DNA of 64,000 nucleotides from Lutimaribacter degradans (GTDB lineage: Bacteria > Pseudomonadota > Alphaproteobacteria > Rhodobacterales > Rhodobacteraceae). The stretch spans positions 28,076 through 92,075 of the forward strand of contig NZ_JAMQGO010000013.1 of the NCBI RefSeq assembly GCF_023703375.1, in the 5' to 3' direction. Positions 43,797 to 52,553 of this stretch are shown here, in pieces (positions within the stretch are counted from its first letter, which is position 1; each line of letters begins with the position of its first letter). Both the position numbers and the translations under genes were made by a program. The notes under the pieces are model-generated. The model saw only the letters and a program-made list of their open reading frames with translations, had not been told where the DNA came from and made no database searches.

Positions 43797-45917
43797 TTAC
43801 TTGCGCAGCGTGCTTTCCTTGCCGGCGATGTGGTAGAAATTGTTCGGTCCGTTCACATTCAGGAAAGCGGCAATCTCGGTTCCCCATTCGTCGTACAGAT
43901 CGCGGTGCTTCCGGGTGATCTTCTCGAAGTTGATGTCCCACAACCCACCGCTTGAGCGGAAGATCGAGCCCGGGCGAATACGATATTCGAACAGGGCCTC
44001 GGGGATCATCACGCCGCGATGCCCCCCGGCAAGCAATGAGATCACCCCTTCCCAGTCGTCCAGGAACATCCGCAGGTCAGGGTCATGCCATCCGTCGCTT
44101 TCGAACGCAGCACGCTTGTAGACAAGCGACTGGCAATTGGTCTGATTCATGATGAGTTGGATCGGCGGTTCGGCGTTCCATGTGGCCCAGTTCCGAATCC
44201 TGCCTTTCACGTTGTAATCTTCGATCCAGGCGCCGCAGAACGAGACGTTTTCATAGGCCTTGAGGATGCGAAGTGCCTTTTCATAATAGCGTGCGCCAAC
44301 CAGGTCATCGGAATCGAGCAGCGCAACGAAAGGCGCGCGTGACTGCCGCACACCGGTATTGCGTGCATTCGCGACACCACCATTGGGAATGGAAAGGATG
44401 CGCAACTTCTCTTCGCTCAACCCATGCGTCGCGTGGAGTGTTGTCAGCTTTTCCTGCGACTCCGGATCAGTGGAGCCGTCATCCACCAGGACAATTTCAA
44501 AGTTCGTGAACGTGCTCCTGGTGATGCTTTCGATGGTTTCATCAATGAAAACGCCCATGTTGAAATAGGGCACCACGATGGAAAGTTCGGGCTCGCCCTG
44601 CCCGGGTGTTTGGGCGGGCATCACGCATTCGGGTTTTGGTGGCGAGAGGAAAGGGAATGCCGATGGATGGCGCTTCTTTTCGGCGGCGATTTCGGCCACA
44701 AGCGCTTCTTTCTCTTGAAAGAATGCTGCCGGATCGCATTTTTCACGAACCGTGGCGCGCGCATTCTCGCGCATCGCTGAACGCTCATGCTCGGAAAGCG
44801 CCATGGCCCGACGCAATGCGCTGGCGAATGCTTCGGCGTCGAGCACATCGGTCAGGAACATGTCCTGTCCATCGCGCGCGACTTCCTTGATGCCACCATT
44901 CAACCCGGCGACACAGATCGTGCCTTCGCTCATTGCTTCGATCAAGCTGTAGGGAAAGTTGTCGAAATGCGAAGGATGCACCTGCGCATAGGCCGTTTTT
45001 GCGGACTCGGCGATCTCATCACGGGGTTGCTTGCCCATGATTTGAAGCAAGTTCCGGTCGACGTAAGTCTTGTAGCGCTTCTCGATATAGGCCGAATAAT
45101 CTGTCCCGCTCACGGGAAAAAACGTATCATCCCCGTAGATACGAAATGGAACCTCGACACCGTCTTTCCAAAGTATCTCGAACGCCTTGATCGCAGATTC
45201 GACGCCCTTCCAATGGGTCAATCGGGATGCCATGTAAAAATGATCGCGCAAAGCCGGCGTTTCTTCTGGCCCTGGTTCAGGCATGATGAAGGGGTTGTGC
45301 AGAACCGCGCTACGCCGCAGTTGCGACCCGCTGCGCGTCAGCTCGCTGTTGACGATGTCGAGTATCGCCTGCGAGCAGCCGACGACCAGATCGGCCCCGC
45401 GCAGCGACTGAAGCTCCAATTGCCCTGTCCAGTATTTTGGTAGGCGATATGTCGGAAGCTCGTTCAGGCGGTCAATGATGTGTGTCGGGGTGTGGGCCGT
45501 CACGATGATCGGAACGTCTTGCAGGCGTGAATTGAGGCAGAGTTTTTGCTGAATCGTCAATGCGCCAATGGCAAAGCCGTCGGCAAATTCGACGTAATCC
45601 GGTCGTTCCAGGTCAAGCGTCCGGGTCTCCAACTGCATCATGAACAGATCCGCGAACCGCTCGAAAAGCTTTGAGACATTGACCCAGTCACCGATGTCTT
45701 CCCGCTCGTACGAGCGGTTCGGGTTGATCGTCACCAACTGCACGTTGTCATGAAGGTAACGGCGGGAAATGAGACCGGATTGACTGCGAGAGATCGTGAA
45801 GACAACCAGCGAGGCGTCCGGCCTGGCTGCATATGCATCGGTCACGACGCGCATGTAGGAACTAAGCCCACCACCGAATTCCGGCGGAAATTCAAAGGTG
45901 AAATACCAAGCATTCAT
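43797..45917 (-). CDS. Bifunctional glycosyltransferase, GT4 plus GT2 domains
   Basis: This 706-residue protein joins two glycosyltransferases. Residues 1 to about 430 are GT-B fold, family GT4-like: the N-terminal PPEFGGGLSSYMRVV loop, YMASRLTHWKGVESAIKAFE and VHPSHFDNFPYSLIEAMSEG with the C-terminal E-x7-E type region. Residues 444-706 are GT-A fold, family GT2: ELSIVVPYFNMGVFIDETIE, VLVDDGST and ALLDSDDLVGARYY (DxD). The start at 45917 (MNAWYFTF) is favoured by conservation. It heads the cluster and probably adds two successive sugars to the glycan that the sulfotransferases modify. Confidence 0.85.
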   Translation of the reverse strand: MNAWYFTFEFPPEFGGGLSSYMRVVTDAYAARPDASLVVFTISRSQSGLISRRYLHDNVQLVTINPNRSYEREDIGDWVNVSKLFERFADLFMMQLETRTLDLERPDYVEFADGFAIGALTIQQKLCLNSRLQDVPIIVTAHTPTHIIDRLNELPTYRLPKYWTGQLELQSLRGADLVVGCSQAILDIVNSELTRSGSQLRRSAVLHNPFIMPEPGPEETPALRDHFYMASRLTHWKGVESAIKAFEILWKDGVEVPFRIYGDDTFFPVSGTDYSAYIEKRYKTYVDRNLLQIMGKQPRDEIAESAKTAYAQVHPSHFDNFPYSLIEAMSEGTICVAGLNGGIKEVARDGQDMFLTDVLDAEAFASALRRAMALSEHERSAMRENARATVREKCDPAAFFQEKEALVAEIAAEKKRHPSAFPFLSPPKPECVMPAQTPGQGEPELSIVVPYFNMGVFIDETIESITRSTFTNFEIVLVDDGSTDPESQEKLTTLHATHGLSEEKLRILSIPNGGVANARNTGVRQSRAPFVALLDSDDLVGARYYEKALRILKAYENVSFCGAWIEDYNVKGRIRNWATWNAEPPIQLIMNQTNCQSLVYKRAAFESDGWHDPDLRMFLDDWEGVISLLAGGHRGVMIPEALFEYRIRPGSIFRSSGGLWDINFEKITRKHRDLYDEWGTEIAAFLNVNGPNNFYHIAGKESTLRK

Positions 45918-46408
45918 CTGAAAAACCCTGCTCCCGCAACTGACTGTCAAAGTCCCGAAAATTCGTAGAGGTTTAGGTCAGGCACGGCAAGTTTCTGAGG
46001 TGAATCTTCTTTTGAAACACGCGAAAAACCGTGGGTGTTACTGAAATTCCAGCCACGCTACCGCCCGCAAGACCCCGCCGCGTAAATTCTGCTGTTGGTC
46101 GCAGCAGGTCGCACCCGAACTGTCCTGTATTTGCCGACCCGTTTCAGGGCACCCGTGTTCCCAATTTCCAGAACACCGTGGGCCATTCTTCTTCTGCGCC
46201 CGACGGCAACGGAACGTCTACATTCATGCAAGGTCAAGTGGGATAAGGCGCCAAACTGAGCAGGATCCGACACTCAAATCCCTTGCAAGCCATGGACATT
46301 TCTTTCAGTGGAGGATTATCTGTGCATCGAGCCAACTCTTTTTGTTTGGCACAGGTGTCTTCAAACGTCTGAAACGTCTGAAACGTCTGAAATCTTGGGA
46401 GGAATATA
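45918..46408. other. Divergent intergenic region between glycan cluster and second TRAP receptor
   Basis: This 491-bp gap must contain the promoter of the minus-strand glycan cluster and of dctP at 46409. I see no real gene; short open frames here are low quality. The right end holds a 9-bp tandem repeat (46363-46389), directly before the dctP ribosome binding site. Nothing else recognised. Confidence 0.5.
46363..46389 (+). repeat. Three perfect tandem copies of AAACGTCTG before dctP
   Basis: AAACGTCTG is repeated exactly three times (46363-46371, 46372-46380, 46381-46389), followed by a fourth degenerate copy AAATCTTGG that runs into the GGGAGG ribosome binding site. The array lies in the leader 20 bp before the ATG. 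It could be a regulator binding array or a slippage-prone spacer. Confidence 0.85.
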
Positions 46409-47503
46409 ATGGATCGTCGTTCTTTCATTCGAAAAGCTGGTGTCATGGGGGCCGGTGCCGCGGCAACGACCCTTGCAGCACCTGCTGTCGCACAGGGCAA
46501 TATCACGTGGCGCATGGTCACCACATGGCCCAAGAATTTCCCTGGATTAGGGGTTGGCGCACAACGCTTGGCCGACCGTATCACCGCGGCCTCGGGTGGC
46601 CGGTTGACCGTCCAGGTCTTTTCCGCGGGCGAAATGGTTCCGCCGCTGCAATCCCTGGATGCCGTGATCGATGGCACAGCCGAGATGAGCCATGGCGCAG
46701 CGTATTACTGGCAGAACAAATCGCCGGCACTGTCGTTCTTTACCGGCGTGCCCTATGGCATGACCACCCCCGAGCTGACCGCCTGGGTCCGCTACCTGGG
46801 TGGCCAGGAAATCTGGGACGAAATCTACGACCAGTTCGGCGTTCAGGGCTTCTTGTCCGGCAATACCGGCACGCAGACTGGTGGCTGGTTCCGCGAAGAG
46901 CTGACAGGTCTTGACGATATCAAGGGCGTTCGGTTCCGCACGCCGGGTCTTGGCGGCCGTGTCTGGGAAAAGCTGGGCGCAACCGTCACCAACATGGCCG
47001 CGGGCGAGATTTTCCAGGCACTGCAATCGGGTACTCTGGACGCGGCAGAATTCGTTGGCCCGTACAACGACCTGGCGCTTGGGTTCCACCAGGTGGCCAA
47101 GAACTACTACATGCCTTCCTTCGTGGAATCCGGCCTTGCGACCGAACTGGTGGTCGACAAGAAGAAGTACCAGGAACTGCCCGACGACCTTCAGGCAATC
47201 ATCCGCGACGTGTCCCAGGCGGAATACGATCAGGTCGCCGCCGACTTCGTTGCCAACGATCCGCGGGCACTGAAAACGCTGGTCGAAGACCACGATGTGA
47301 TCGTGCGCAACTTCCCTGATGATATCATGGAAGCAGGCGCAAAAGCGTCGGTGGAAGTGGTCGAGGAACTGCGTGCCAGTGACGATCCTCTCGTGAAGAA
47401 AACGACCGAAAGCTTCATCGAGGCGCTTAACCTCGTGCGCGAGCGGACCGAAAAGATCGACGCGCCCTATGTCATGGCCCGTGAAAAGTATCTGCGTTAC
47501 TGA
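46409..47503 (+). CDS. dctP: TRAP transporter substrate-binding protein, TakP-like
   Basis: This 364-residue receptor has a twin-arginine signal (MDRRSFIRKAGVMGAG, cleavage after APAVAQ). The mature part matches the same TakP-like group as the first receptor: GNTGTQTGGWFREEL, GVRFRTPGLGGRVWEKLGA and DAAEFVGPYNDLALGF, with the DAAEFVGPYND region binding the carboxylate and cation. A 2-oxoacid or monocarboxylate ligand is inferred. It has a strong terminator 23 bp after the stop and converges on dctM, so it is made from its own transcript, separate from its permease genes. Confidence 0.9.
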   Translation: MDRRSFIRKAGVMGAGAAATTLAAPAVAQGNITWRMVTTWPKNFPGLGVGAQRLADRITAASGGRLTVQVFSAGEMVPPLQSLDAVIDGTAEMSHGAAYYWQNKSPALSFFTGVPYGMTTPELTAWVRYLGGQEIWDEIYDQFGVQGFLSGNTGTQTGGWFREELTGLDDIKGVRFRTPGLGGRVWEKLGATVTNMAAGEIFQALQSGTLDAAEFVGPYNDLALGFHQVAKNYYMPSFVESGLATELVVDKKKYQELPDDLQAIIRDVSQAEYDQVAADFVANDPRALKTLVEDHDVIVRNFPDDIMEAGAKASVEVVEELRASDDPLVKKTTESFIEALNLVRERTEKIDAPYVMAREKYLRY

Positions 47504-47525
47504 ATGCAGCACCAACGAAACGAAG

Positions 47526-47558
47526 AAAGGCTCGGTGTGGTGACACCGAGCCTTTTTT
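47526..47558 (+). terminator. Strong Rho-independent terminator after dctP
   Basis: AAAGGCTCGGTGT (47526-47538) pairs perfectly over 13 bp with ACACCGAGCCTTT (47543-47555) around a GGTG loop, followed by T's to 47558. It ends the dctP transcript and, since it is nearly symmetric, may also end dctM transcripts coming from the other side. Confidence 0.92.
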
Positions 47559-47619
47559 ATTTGCGACGCGATTTTCTCTCTCGCCCCTGCGCGACAGGCG
47601 CGCTTGGCACGGATTACAT

Positions 47620-49011
47620 TCAGCCCGCGATCAGACGTGGCAGGTAGGTCACGATCTGCGGGAAAATGAACAGGATCGAAATCGCTATGATCTGCAGCAC
47701 CACGAACGGCAGAATCCCCTTGTAGATCGCACTGGTCGGCAGGTCGGGCGGCGCCACACCACGCAGGTAGAAGAGCGCAAAACCGAACGGTGGGGTCAAG
47801 AACGAGGTCTGGAGATTCAGACCGACCAACACGCCCAGCCAGACCGGATCAACATCCAGCGCCAAAAGCACTGGCGCGGTGATCGGTATCACGATGAAGA
47901 TGATCTCGAACGTGTCGAGGATGAAGCCCAACAAGAACATGATCGCCATCACCACCGCCACCGCGGCCAGAGTGCCGCCGGGCAGATTGCTCAGGAATTC
48001 ATGAACGAGAGTGTCCCCGCCCATCATGCGGAACACGATCGAGAAAACCGACGCGCCCAGCAAAATAACAAAAACCATCGAGGTGATCGTCGCCGTCGCG
48101 ATCATCGTTTGCTGCAAGACCGCGAAGGACAGGCGGCGGCGCAGCCCCGCCAGAACCATGGCGCCAACCGCCCCGACAGATGCCGCCTCGGTTGGTGTGG
48201 CTATGCCACCCAGGATCGACCCGAGCACAGCCATGATCAGCAGCAACGGCGGTATCAACGCGACGAAAACCTCGCGCAACAGTTCAGCCTTTTCTTCGGC
48301 AGGGACAGGCGTCGCCGGGCACGAGGCGGGGGCGGTCACGGCCTTGAACATGATGAAGACGAGGTAAAGGGAAACCAGCAGCAACCCCGGCAACAATGCC
48401 CCGGCAAAGAGATCGCCCACCGAAACAGGCGTGGGCGCAAAGTTGCCCTTTGCCATCTGGACCTGGCTGTTGATGCCCGAAAGCATGTCGCCCATGAAAA
48501 TCAGAACGGTTGAAGGCGGGATGATCTGGCCCAGTGTTCCGCTGGCGCAGATCACGCCAGTCGCAAGCTTGGGGTCATAGCCTGCGCGCAACATCGCCGG
48601 GAGCGAGATCAGCCCCATAGTCACAACCGTTGCCCCGACAACCCCGGTCGAGGCGGCCAGCATCGCACCGACCAGCACAACGGAAATGCCAAGCCCGCCT
48701 CGCATGTTGCCGAACAGTTTACCCATGGTCAGCAGCAACTGCTCGGCAATTTGGCTCCGTTCAAGCGTGACGCCCATGAAGATGAAAAGCGGCACGGCGA
48801 CCAGCACCTCGTTGGTCATGAACCCGATATAACGGTTGGGAAGCGAGCCGAAATTCGACGGGTCGAAAACCCCAAACCCCATACCGACAGCCGCAAAAAG
48901 CAGCGAAACCCCTGCCAGGGTAAACGCCACGGGGAACCCCATGAGCAAAAAACCGATCACACCGAAAAACATCAGCCCCGAAAGGACTTCGCCAATCAAC
49001 ACCGGATCCAT
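47620..49011 (-). CDS. dctM: TRAP transporter large permease (DctM)
   Basis: This 463-residue membrane protein is a normal-length DctM with about 12 helices. Motifs include AMLAASTGVVGATVVTMGLI, SGTLGQIIPPSTVLIFMGD and SFLTPPFGFALFYLRGVAP. It forms the ion-coupled channel of the transporter with DctQ, whose gene stop overlaps the dctM start as TGATG (49011). The dctP partner lies on the opposite strand and converges on this gene. The TPPFGFALFYLRGVAPP segment is shared with the other intact DctM in the window. Confidence 0.93.
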   Translation of the reverse strand: MDPVLIGEVLSGLMFFGVIGFLLMGFPVAFTLAGVSLLFAAVGMGFGVFDPSNFGSLPNRYIGFMTNEVLVAVPLFIFMGVTLERSQIAEQLLLTMGKLFGNMRGGLGISVVLVGAMLAASTGVVGATVVTMGLISLPAMLRAGYDPKLATGVICASGTLGQIIPPSTVLIFMGDMLSGINSQVQMAKGNFAPTPVSVGDLFAGALLPGLLLVSLYLVFIMFKAVTAPASCPATPVPAEEKAELLREVFVALIPPLLLIMAVLGSILGGIATPTEAASVGAVGAMVLAGLRRRLSFAVLQQTMIATATITSMVFVILLGASVFSIVFRMMGGDTLVHEFLSNLPGGTLAAVAVVMAIMFLLGFILDTFEIIFIVIPITAPVLLALDVDPVWLGVLVGLNLQTSFLTPPFGFALFYLRGVAPPDLPTSAIYKGILPFVVLQIIAISILFIFPQIVTYLPRLIAG

Positions 49012-49589
49012 CAGACGGCTCCCTTGGGCTGGTCGTTCAAAATCCGGTCAGGATTGTACCTGATCGACTCGGGGACGAGATGCGTATTGCCGCTCAGAAC
49101 CAGCACCGACCGGATCGCCATGGCAATTCCTTGCAGCGCGATCAGAATGGCAAACATTATGATAAAGGACTTCAAAATGAACAGGCCCGGCATCCCGCCG
49201 ACATTGGCCGAGCCTTCCTGGTAGCTCCAGGCACGGAGCACGAAAGGTATCGAGTACCGATAGACCACCCAGCAGAACGGAAGCAGGAACAGGACGACGC
49301 CGACAAGGTCGGTCAGGGCGCGGCGCTTCATGCTTGCCGGTCGATAGAAAATGTCAACGCGCACATGGTCGTCACGCAGCAGGGCGTAACCCGCTATGGC
49401 GGTAAACATCGCGCCATTCAGCCAGATATAGAGGTCTTGCATCCACACAAAGCTGATCGCGAAAATGTACCGCTGAACAACCACGGTAAAGCACACGATG
49501 ACCATGGCAAGCGCCAGCCATGCGAATACCTTGCCAATGACGGTGTTCACCGCACAGATGATTTTGGCAATTGCCGCAAGAAATTGCAT
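49011..49589 (-). CDS. dctQ: TRAP transporter small permease (DctQ)
   Basis: This 192-residue protein has four hydrophobic helices and the DctQ signature around FVWMQDLYIWLNGAMFTAIA and LLRDDHVRVDIFYRP. It is the normal size for the family, in contrast to the enlarged DctQ at 12478. It precedes dctM with a one-base overlap. Without a dctP in its own operon it probably serves the receptor encoded at 46409. Confidence 0.92.
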   Translation of the reverse strand: MQFLAAIAKIICAVNTVIGKVFAWLALAMVIVCFTVVVQRYIFAISFVWMQDLYIWLNGAMFTAIAGYALLRDDHVRVDIFYRPASMKRRALTDLVGVVLFLLPFCWVVYRYSIPFVLRAWSYQEGSANVGGMPGLFILKSFIIMFAILIALQGIAMAIRSVLVLSGNTHLVPESIRYNPDRILNDQPKGAV

Positions 49590-49985
49590 CCTGACTGCCC
49601 CCTCCCGTGCCTGTCTTGAAGTTCACGCCGAAGTCAATCGAAGCGTGGCGCCGGAATGTCAAGCTCTTGACAGCCATTGCGCTTGCAAATCCATGCGGCC
49701 GAATTGCCGCGCCCCACAAGAACCGCGATAGCACCGCGACAGGAAAGTGCCCGGGGATGCCGAGACGCGAGCAGCATTCACACGCGTTGACCAGGGTAAA
49801 ATGTTTCTGCCCCTGAAAGCGGCGGGCGGGCGACCAGCTCCCCTAAAAAAGGCCGTATTGGCCATCGGGGTTGGCGGCCCAAGTGCGCTGTCTTTTTGCC
49901 CGAACGTCGATCATCCATGCGCATGGGGCTTTACGAGCATTCGCCGCGACCTGCGGGCTGTTCATGCGTTTTCTCGGTCTTGCGC
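49590..49985. other. Intergenic region between dctQM and the DUF3137 gene
   Basis: This 396-bp gap contains the dctQM promoter at its left side. Short open frames exist on both strands but have no ribosome binding site or family likeness. I see no repeat, RNA gene or mobile element. Confidence 0.5.
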
Positions 49986-51011
49986 TCAACGATCTGGGTG
50001 GTCGCCATGAAGCCGGTCGACGATGCGGCGGGCGGTGGCGATATCGTCAAAGACACCGTGCAATTCCTCCTCGATCTCGTCGGCAGGCGCGGAAAGCTTG
50101 CCCAGCGCGAGAAAATCGGAATCGCGTTCCAGCGCCATGAAGAACGCCTCGTCGTGGAACCCGGCCTCCAGCCCCTTTGCGCCACGCCGCCCGGTTTCGG
50201 CCTCGGCAATTGCCATGAAACTGTCCAGAAACTCGGGCGCCAGCACCTGACGCGCTGTCTCGGGGCTGTCCGAATGAACTTCGAATGATTTCTCGAAAGT
50301 GTCATGCCCGGTCTCGACCTTCGGCAAATCGCGTCCGACGCCACCGAACATTCTCATCAGCTTGTTGCCCGGCCCGTAGTCGCGGGCAATCAGGATGCGC
50401 GCGGGTATCGGATCGGGCACACCGATACGCATCAAAAGGCCCTTGAACTGGGTCCGCGGCCCGCTGTCGCTTCGGTTGTCGTCACTGTTGGTGGTGCTTT
50501 TGCTCTTGTCGTTGATCAACTCTGCCTCGACGATTTCAAAAGGCACATCGCGATACGTTCCTTCCAGCCGGTCGCTGACCTCTGCCCGGCTGAAACGGCG
50601 GATCACGCCCAGCTTTTGCATACGTTCCAGCGGAAACCCTTTGACTGCGTCGCGATCAAAGGTCAAATCCCCCAGGAAGTCGCAGACCACGGGCATCACC
50701 TCCTTGGCGGCTGACCCGCTCCATTTCTTTGCCTGTCGTTTCCACAACAGCAGGGCTGCGACCGCGCCAAAGGCAACGGGGATACCGAATGCCGCAAGCA
50801 TACCGCCCAGCCCGCCCGAGCCGGATCCGGACAAGACGAACAGCAGCCCAACGGCCGCGCCGGATACAAGGGCGATCGCAACGTGGCGACGGGCAACGGC
50901 CAGAATGGCCTGTCGCTCTTCTTCCAGCGTGGACAGGCGCGGGGCAATGCGCACATCGAATATCTCGGAAAAACCGGCTTCGATGGGGCTGCGTTCGGTA
51001 AATGTGGTCAT
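49986..51011 (-). CDS. DUF3137-type membrane protein
   Basis: This 341-residue protein resembles the DUF3137 (galanin-like) family. It has two hydrophobic segments at about residues 45-65 and 70-95 (AIALVSGAAVGLLFVLSG and GMLAAFGIPVAFGAVAALLLW). A soluble C-terminal domain follows with the family's FKGLLMRIGVPDP-like region and SPETARQVLAPEFLDSF. Function is unknown for the family. The ATG at 51011 has GGAGGAG directly upstream; a longer frame to 51161 has no such site. It stands alone, divergent from the mod operon. Confidence 0.75.
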   Translation of the reverse strand: MTTFTERSPIEAGFSEIFDVRIAPRLSTLEEERQAILAVARRHVAIALVSGAAVGLLFVLSGSGSGGLGGMLAAFGIPVAFGAVAALLLWKRQAKKWSGSAAKEVMPVVCDFLGDLTFDRDAVKGFPLERMQKLGVIRRFSRAEVSDRLEGTYRDVPFEIVEAELINDKSKSTTNSDDNRSDSGPRTQFKGLLMRIGVPDPIPARILIARDYGPGNKLMRMFGGVGRDLPKVETGHDTFEKSFEVHSDSPETARQVLAPEFLDSFMAIAEAETGRRGAKGLEAGFHDEAFFMALERDSDFLALGKLSAPADEIEEELHGVFDDIATARRIVDRLHGDHPDR

Positions 51012-51323
51012 GTCTCCTCCAGATGATGTGGGGCCACCCGTCGATGCCGAGGACAGGCCAACCTTCGTGTTCGGTTCGCTTGGCGCGCCGGCGGGTGGCG
51101 CGTGCCGGTCCGGCATCGGAGCATCGCCCGCCTCGGATATTCGACGTTGCGAAACATCCATTCCAGACGATTGATGGCACCATCAAGCCGCTGGATCAAA
51201 TATCTTCGAAAACTCTGACCAGCGACGATTGGGGGGGCAGGTTCGCTGCAATCACGCAATCCGATCTCGCCCCTTGTCCGCTCTTGCTTGCGGCGATGCG
51301 GCAATTCCGGCAAATCTACCGAT
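51012..51323. other. Divergent intergenic region between DUF3137 gene and modE-like gene
   Basis: This 312-bp gap holds the promoters of the two divergent genes. I see no clear operator, repeat or RNA gene in it; the only strong palindrome of the locus is further on, before modA. Confidence 0.45.
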
Positions 51324-51704
51324 ATGCAGTCACGACCACAACGCCCCCTCAATCCCAGGCTACGCATAAGGATCGTCTTTGGCAAAGACGAGATGTTGGG
51401 GCCTGGCAAAGCCGACCTTCTTGAAGGGATCGACCGCCACGGATCGATTGCCGCGGCCGGCCGCGAGATGGGCATGAGTTACAAACGCGCCTGGGAATTG
51501 ATCGGAACGCTGAACGCGATGTTCCGCGACCCGTTGGTAGAAAGCACGCGCGGCGGCCCCGGTGGCGGCGGCGCCGTGTTGACGGATTTGGGGCGAGAGG
51601 TTCTGTCGCTCTATCGCGCCTTCGAAACAGACGCGGCCAGTGGGGGCGCCGCGCGCCTTGCAGCATTGCAATTTCGGCTCAGGGATATTCCCGAGGAAAA
51701 ATAA
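51324..51704 (+). CDS. modE: ModE-like molybdate regulator lacking MOP domains
   Basis: This 126-residue protein is the winged-helix half of ModE (DLLEGIDRHGSIAAAGREMG, then MSYKRAWELIGTLNAMF). It ends soon after a GGGGAVLTDLGREVLSLYR tail, without the C-terminal MOP/TOBE molybdate-binding domains of E. coli ModE (262 residues). Similar one-domain forms are known in other proteobacteria. It precedes modABC in the same direction. The perfect inverted repeat at 51731-51754 is its probable target. The start at 51324 is a choice; ribosome binding sites here are weak. Confidence 0.82.
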   Translation: MQSRPQRPLNPRLRIRIVFGKDEMLGPGKADLLEGIDRHGSIAAAGREMGMSYKRAWELIGTLNAMFRDPLVESTRGGPGGGGAVLTDLGREVLSLYRAFETDAASGGAARLAALQFRLRDIPEEK

Positions 51705-51730
51705 CGCTTGACGCAGCGTGGACTCTGTTG

Positions 51731-51754
51731 GGATATGTTCTGCAAAACATATCC
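51731..51754. promoter_or_regulatory. Perfect inverted repeat before modA, candidate ModE (Mo) box
   Basis: GGATATGTT-CTGCAA-AACATATCC is a perfect 9-6-9 inverted repeat between the modE-like gene and modA, 19 bp before the modA start. Mo-boxes bound by ModE consist of ATAT-containing arms around 6-8 bp, so shape and place fit. Its position directly in front of the start would allow steric repression when molybdate is plentiful. Binding is inferred. Confidence 0.75.
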
Positions 51755-51772
51755 AAGGGAGAATCTTTTCCG

Positions 51773-52552
51773 ATGCCGAACATCCTGCCCCGCCGCGCGA
51801 TGCTGGCCATGCTGGTCTCCGCTTCCCTGCTTGCCAACCCGGCAGCCGCGCGCGCCGAAACCGCGCTGGCCGCCGTCGCGGCCAATTTTGCCGAAACCGC
51901 CGAGGCGCTTTTGCCCGCGTTTCGCAAGGCCACTGGTCATGATGTTGAACTGACGACCGGCTCGACCGGCAAACTCTATGCCCAGATCGGGGCCGGCGCG
52001 CCGTTCGACCTGTTGTTATCGGCTGACACGGCAACACCCACCCGCCTTCTGGAAGACGGCAACGCGATTTCGGGAACCGAATTCACCTATGCGGTGGGTC
52101 GTCTGGCACTTTGGAGCGCGGACCCGGATCGCATTGGTGACAATGGTCGCGCGGCCTTGGAAAACCCCGACCTGCGTTTCGTGGCTATCGCCAACCCAAA
52201 CCTTGCACCCTACGGCGTGGCCGCGCGCGAGGCGTTGACCTCGCTCGGTCTGTGGGCGCCATTGCAGCCCAAGATCGTCATGGGCCAGAATATCGGGCAG
52301 ACCAATTCCATGGTAGCCAGCGGCGCCGCCGAGATCGGATTCGTCGCGCTTTCCGCCGTTCTGAGCCCACGGGCCGAGGCCAAGGGCAGCCACTGGGACA
52401 TTCCGCAAGACCTGTTCACACCGATTCGGCAGAACGCGGTTCTGCTCAACCCCGGCGCCGATAACGAAGCGGCGCGTGCATTTCTTGACTTTCTGCGCAC
52501 ACCCGAGGCTACCGCAGTAATTGACCGCTTCGGATACGGCACGGACAACTGA
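51773..52552 (+). CDS. modA: Molybdate ABC transporter substrate-binding protein
   Basis: This 259-residue periplasmic receptor binds molybdate or tungstate. It has a signal peptide (MLAMLVSASLLANPAAARAE), then the ModA text ALAAVAANFAETAEALLPAF, TTGSTGKLYAQIGAGAPFDL with the oxyanion-binding Ser/Thr cluster, and NPNLAPYGVAAREAL. The start at 51773 (MPNILPRR) follows AAGGGAGAATCTTTTCCG; a longer frame begins at 51728 inside the inverted repeat. It feeds ModB/ModC and thereby the molybdenum cofactor needed by FdsA. Confidence 0.93.
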   Translation: MPNILPRRAMLAMLVSASLLANPAAARAETALAAVAANFAETAEALLPAFRKATGHDVELTTGSTGKLYAQIGAGAPFDLLLSADTATPTRLLEDGNAISGTEFTYAVGRLALWSADPDRIGDNGRAALENPDLRFVAIANPNLAPYGVAAREALTSLGLWAPLQPKIVMGQNIGQTNSMVASGAAEIGFVALSAVLSPRAEAKGSHWDIPQDLFTPIRQNAVLLNPGADNEAARAFLDFLRTPEATAVIDRFGYGTDN

Positions 52553-52553
52553 A

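Noticed and set aside
46031..46246. 71-codon frame in the gap before dctP
   Set aside because: It has no ribosome binding site, low-quality composition and no family likeness.
46363..46389. Short tandem repeat as CRISPR or integron site
   Set aside because: The units are 9 bp with no spacers and lie in a gene leader.
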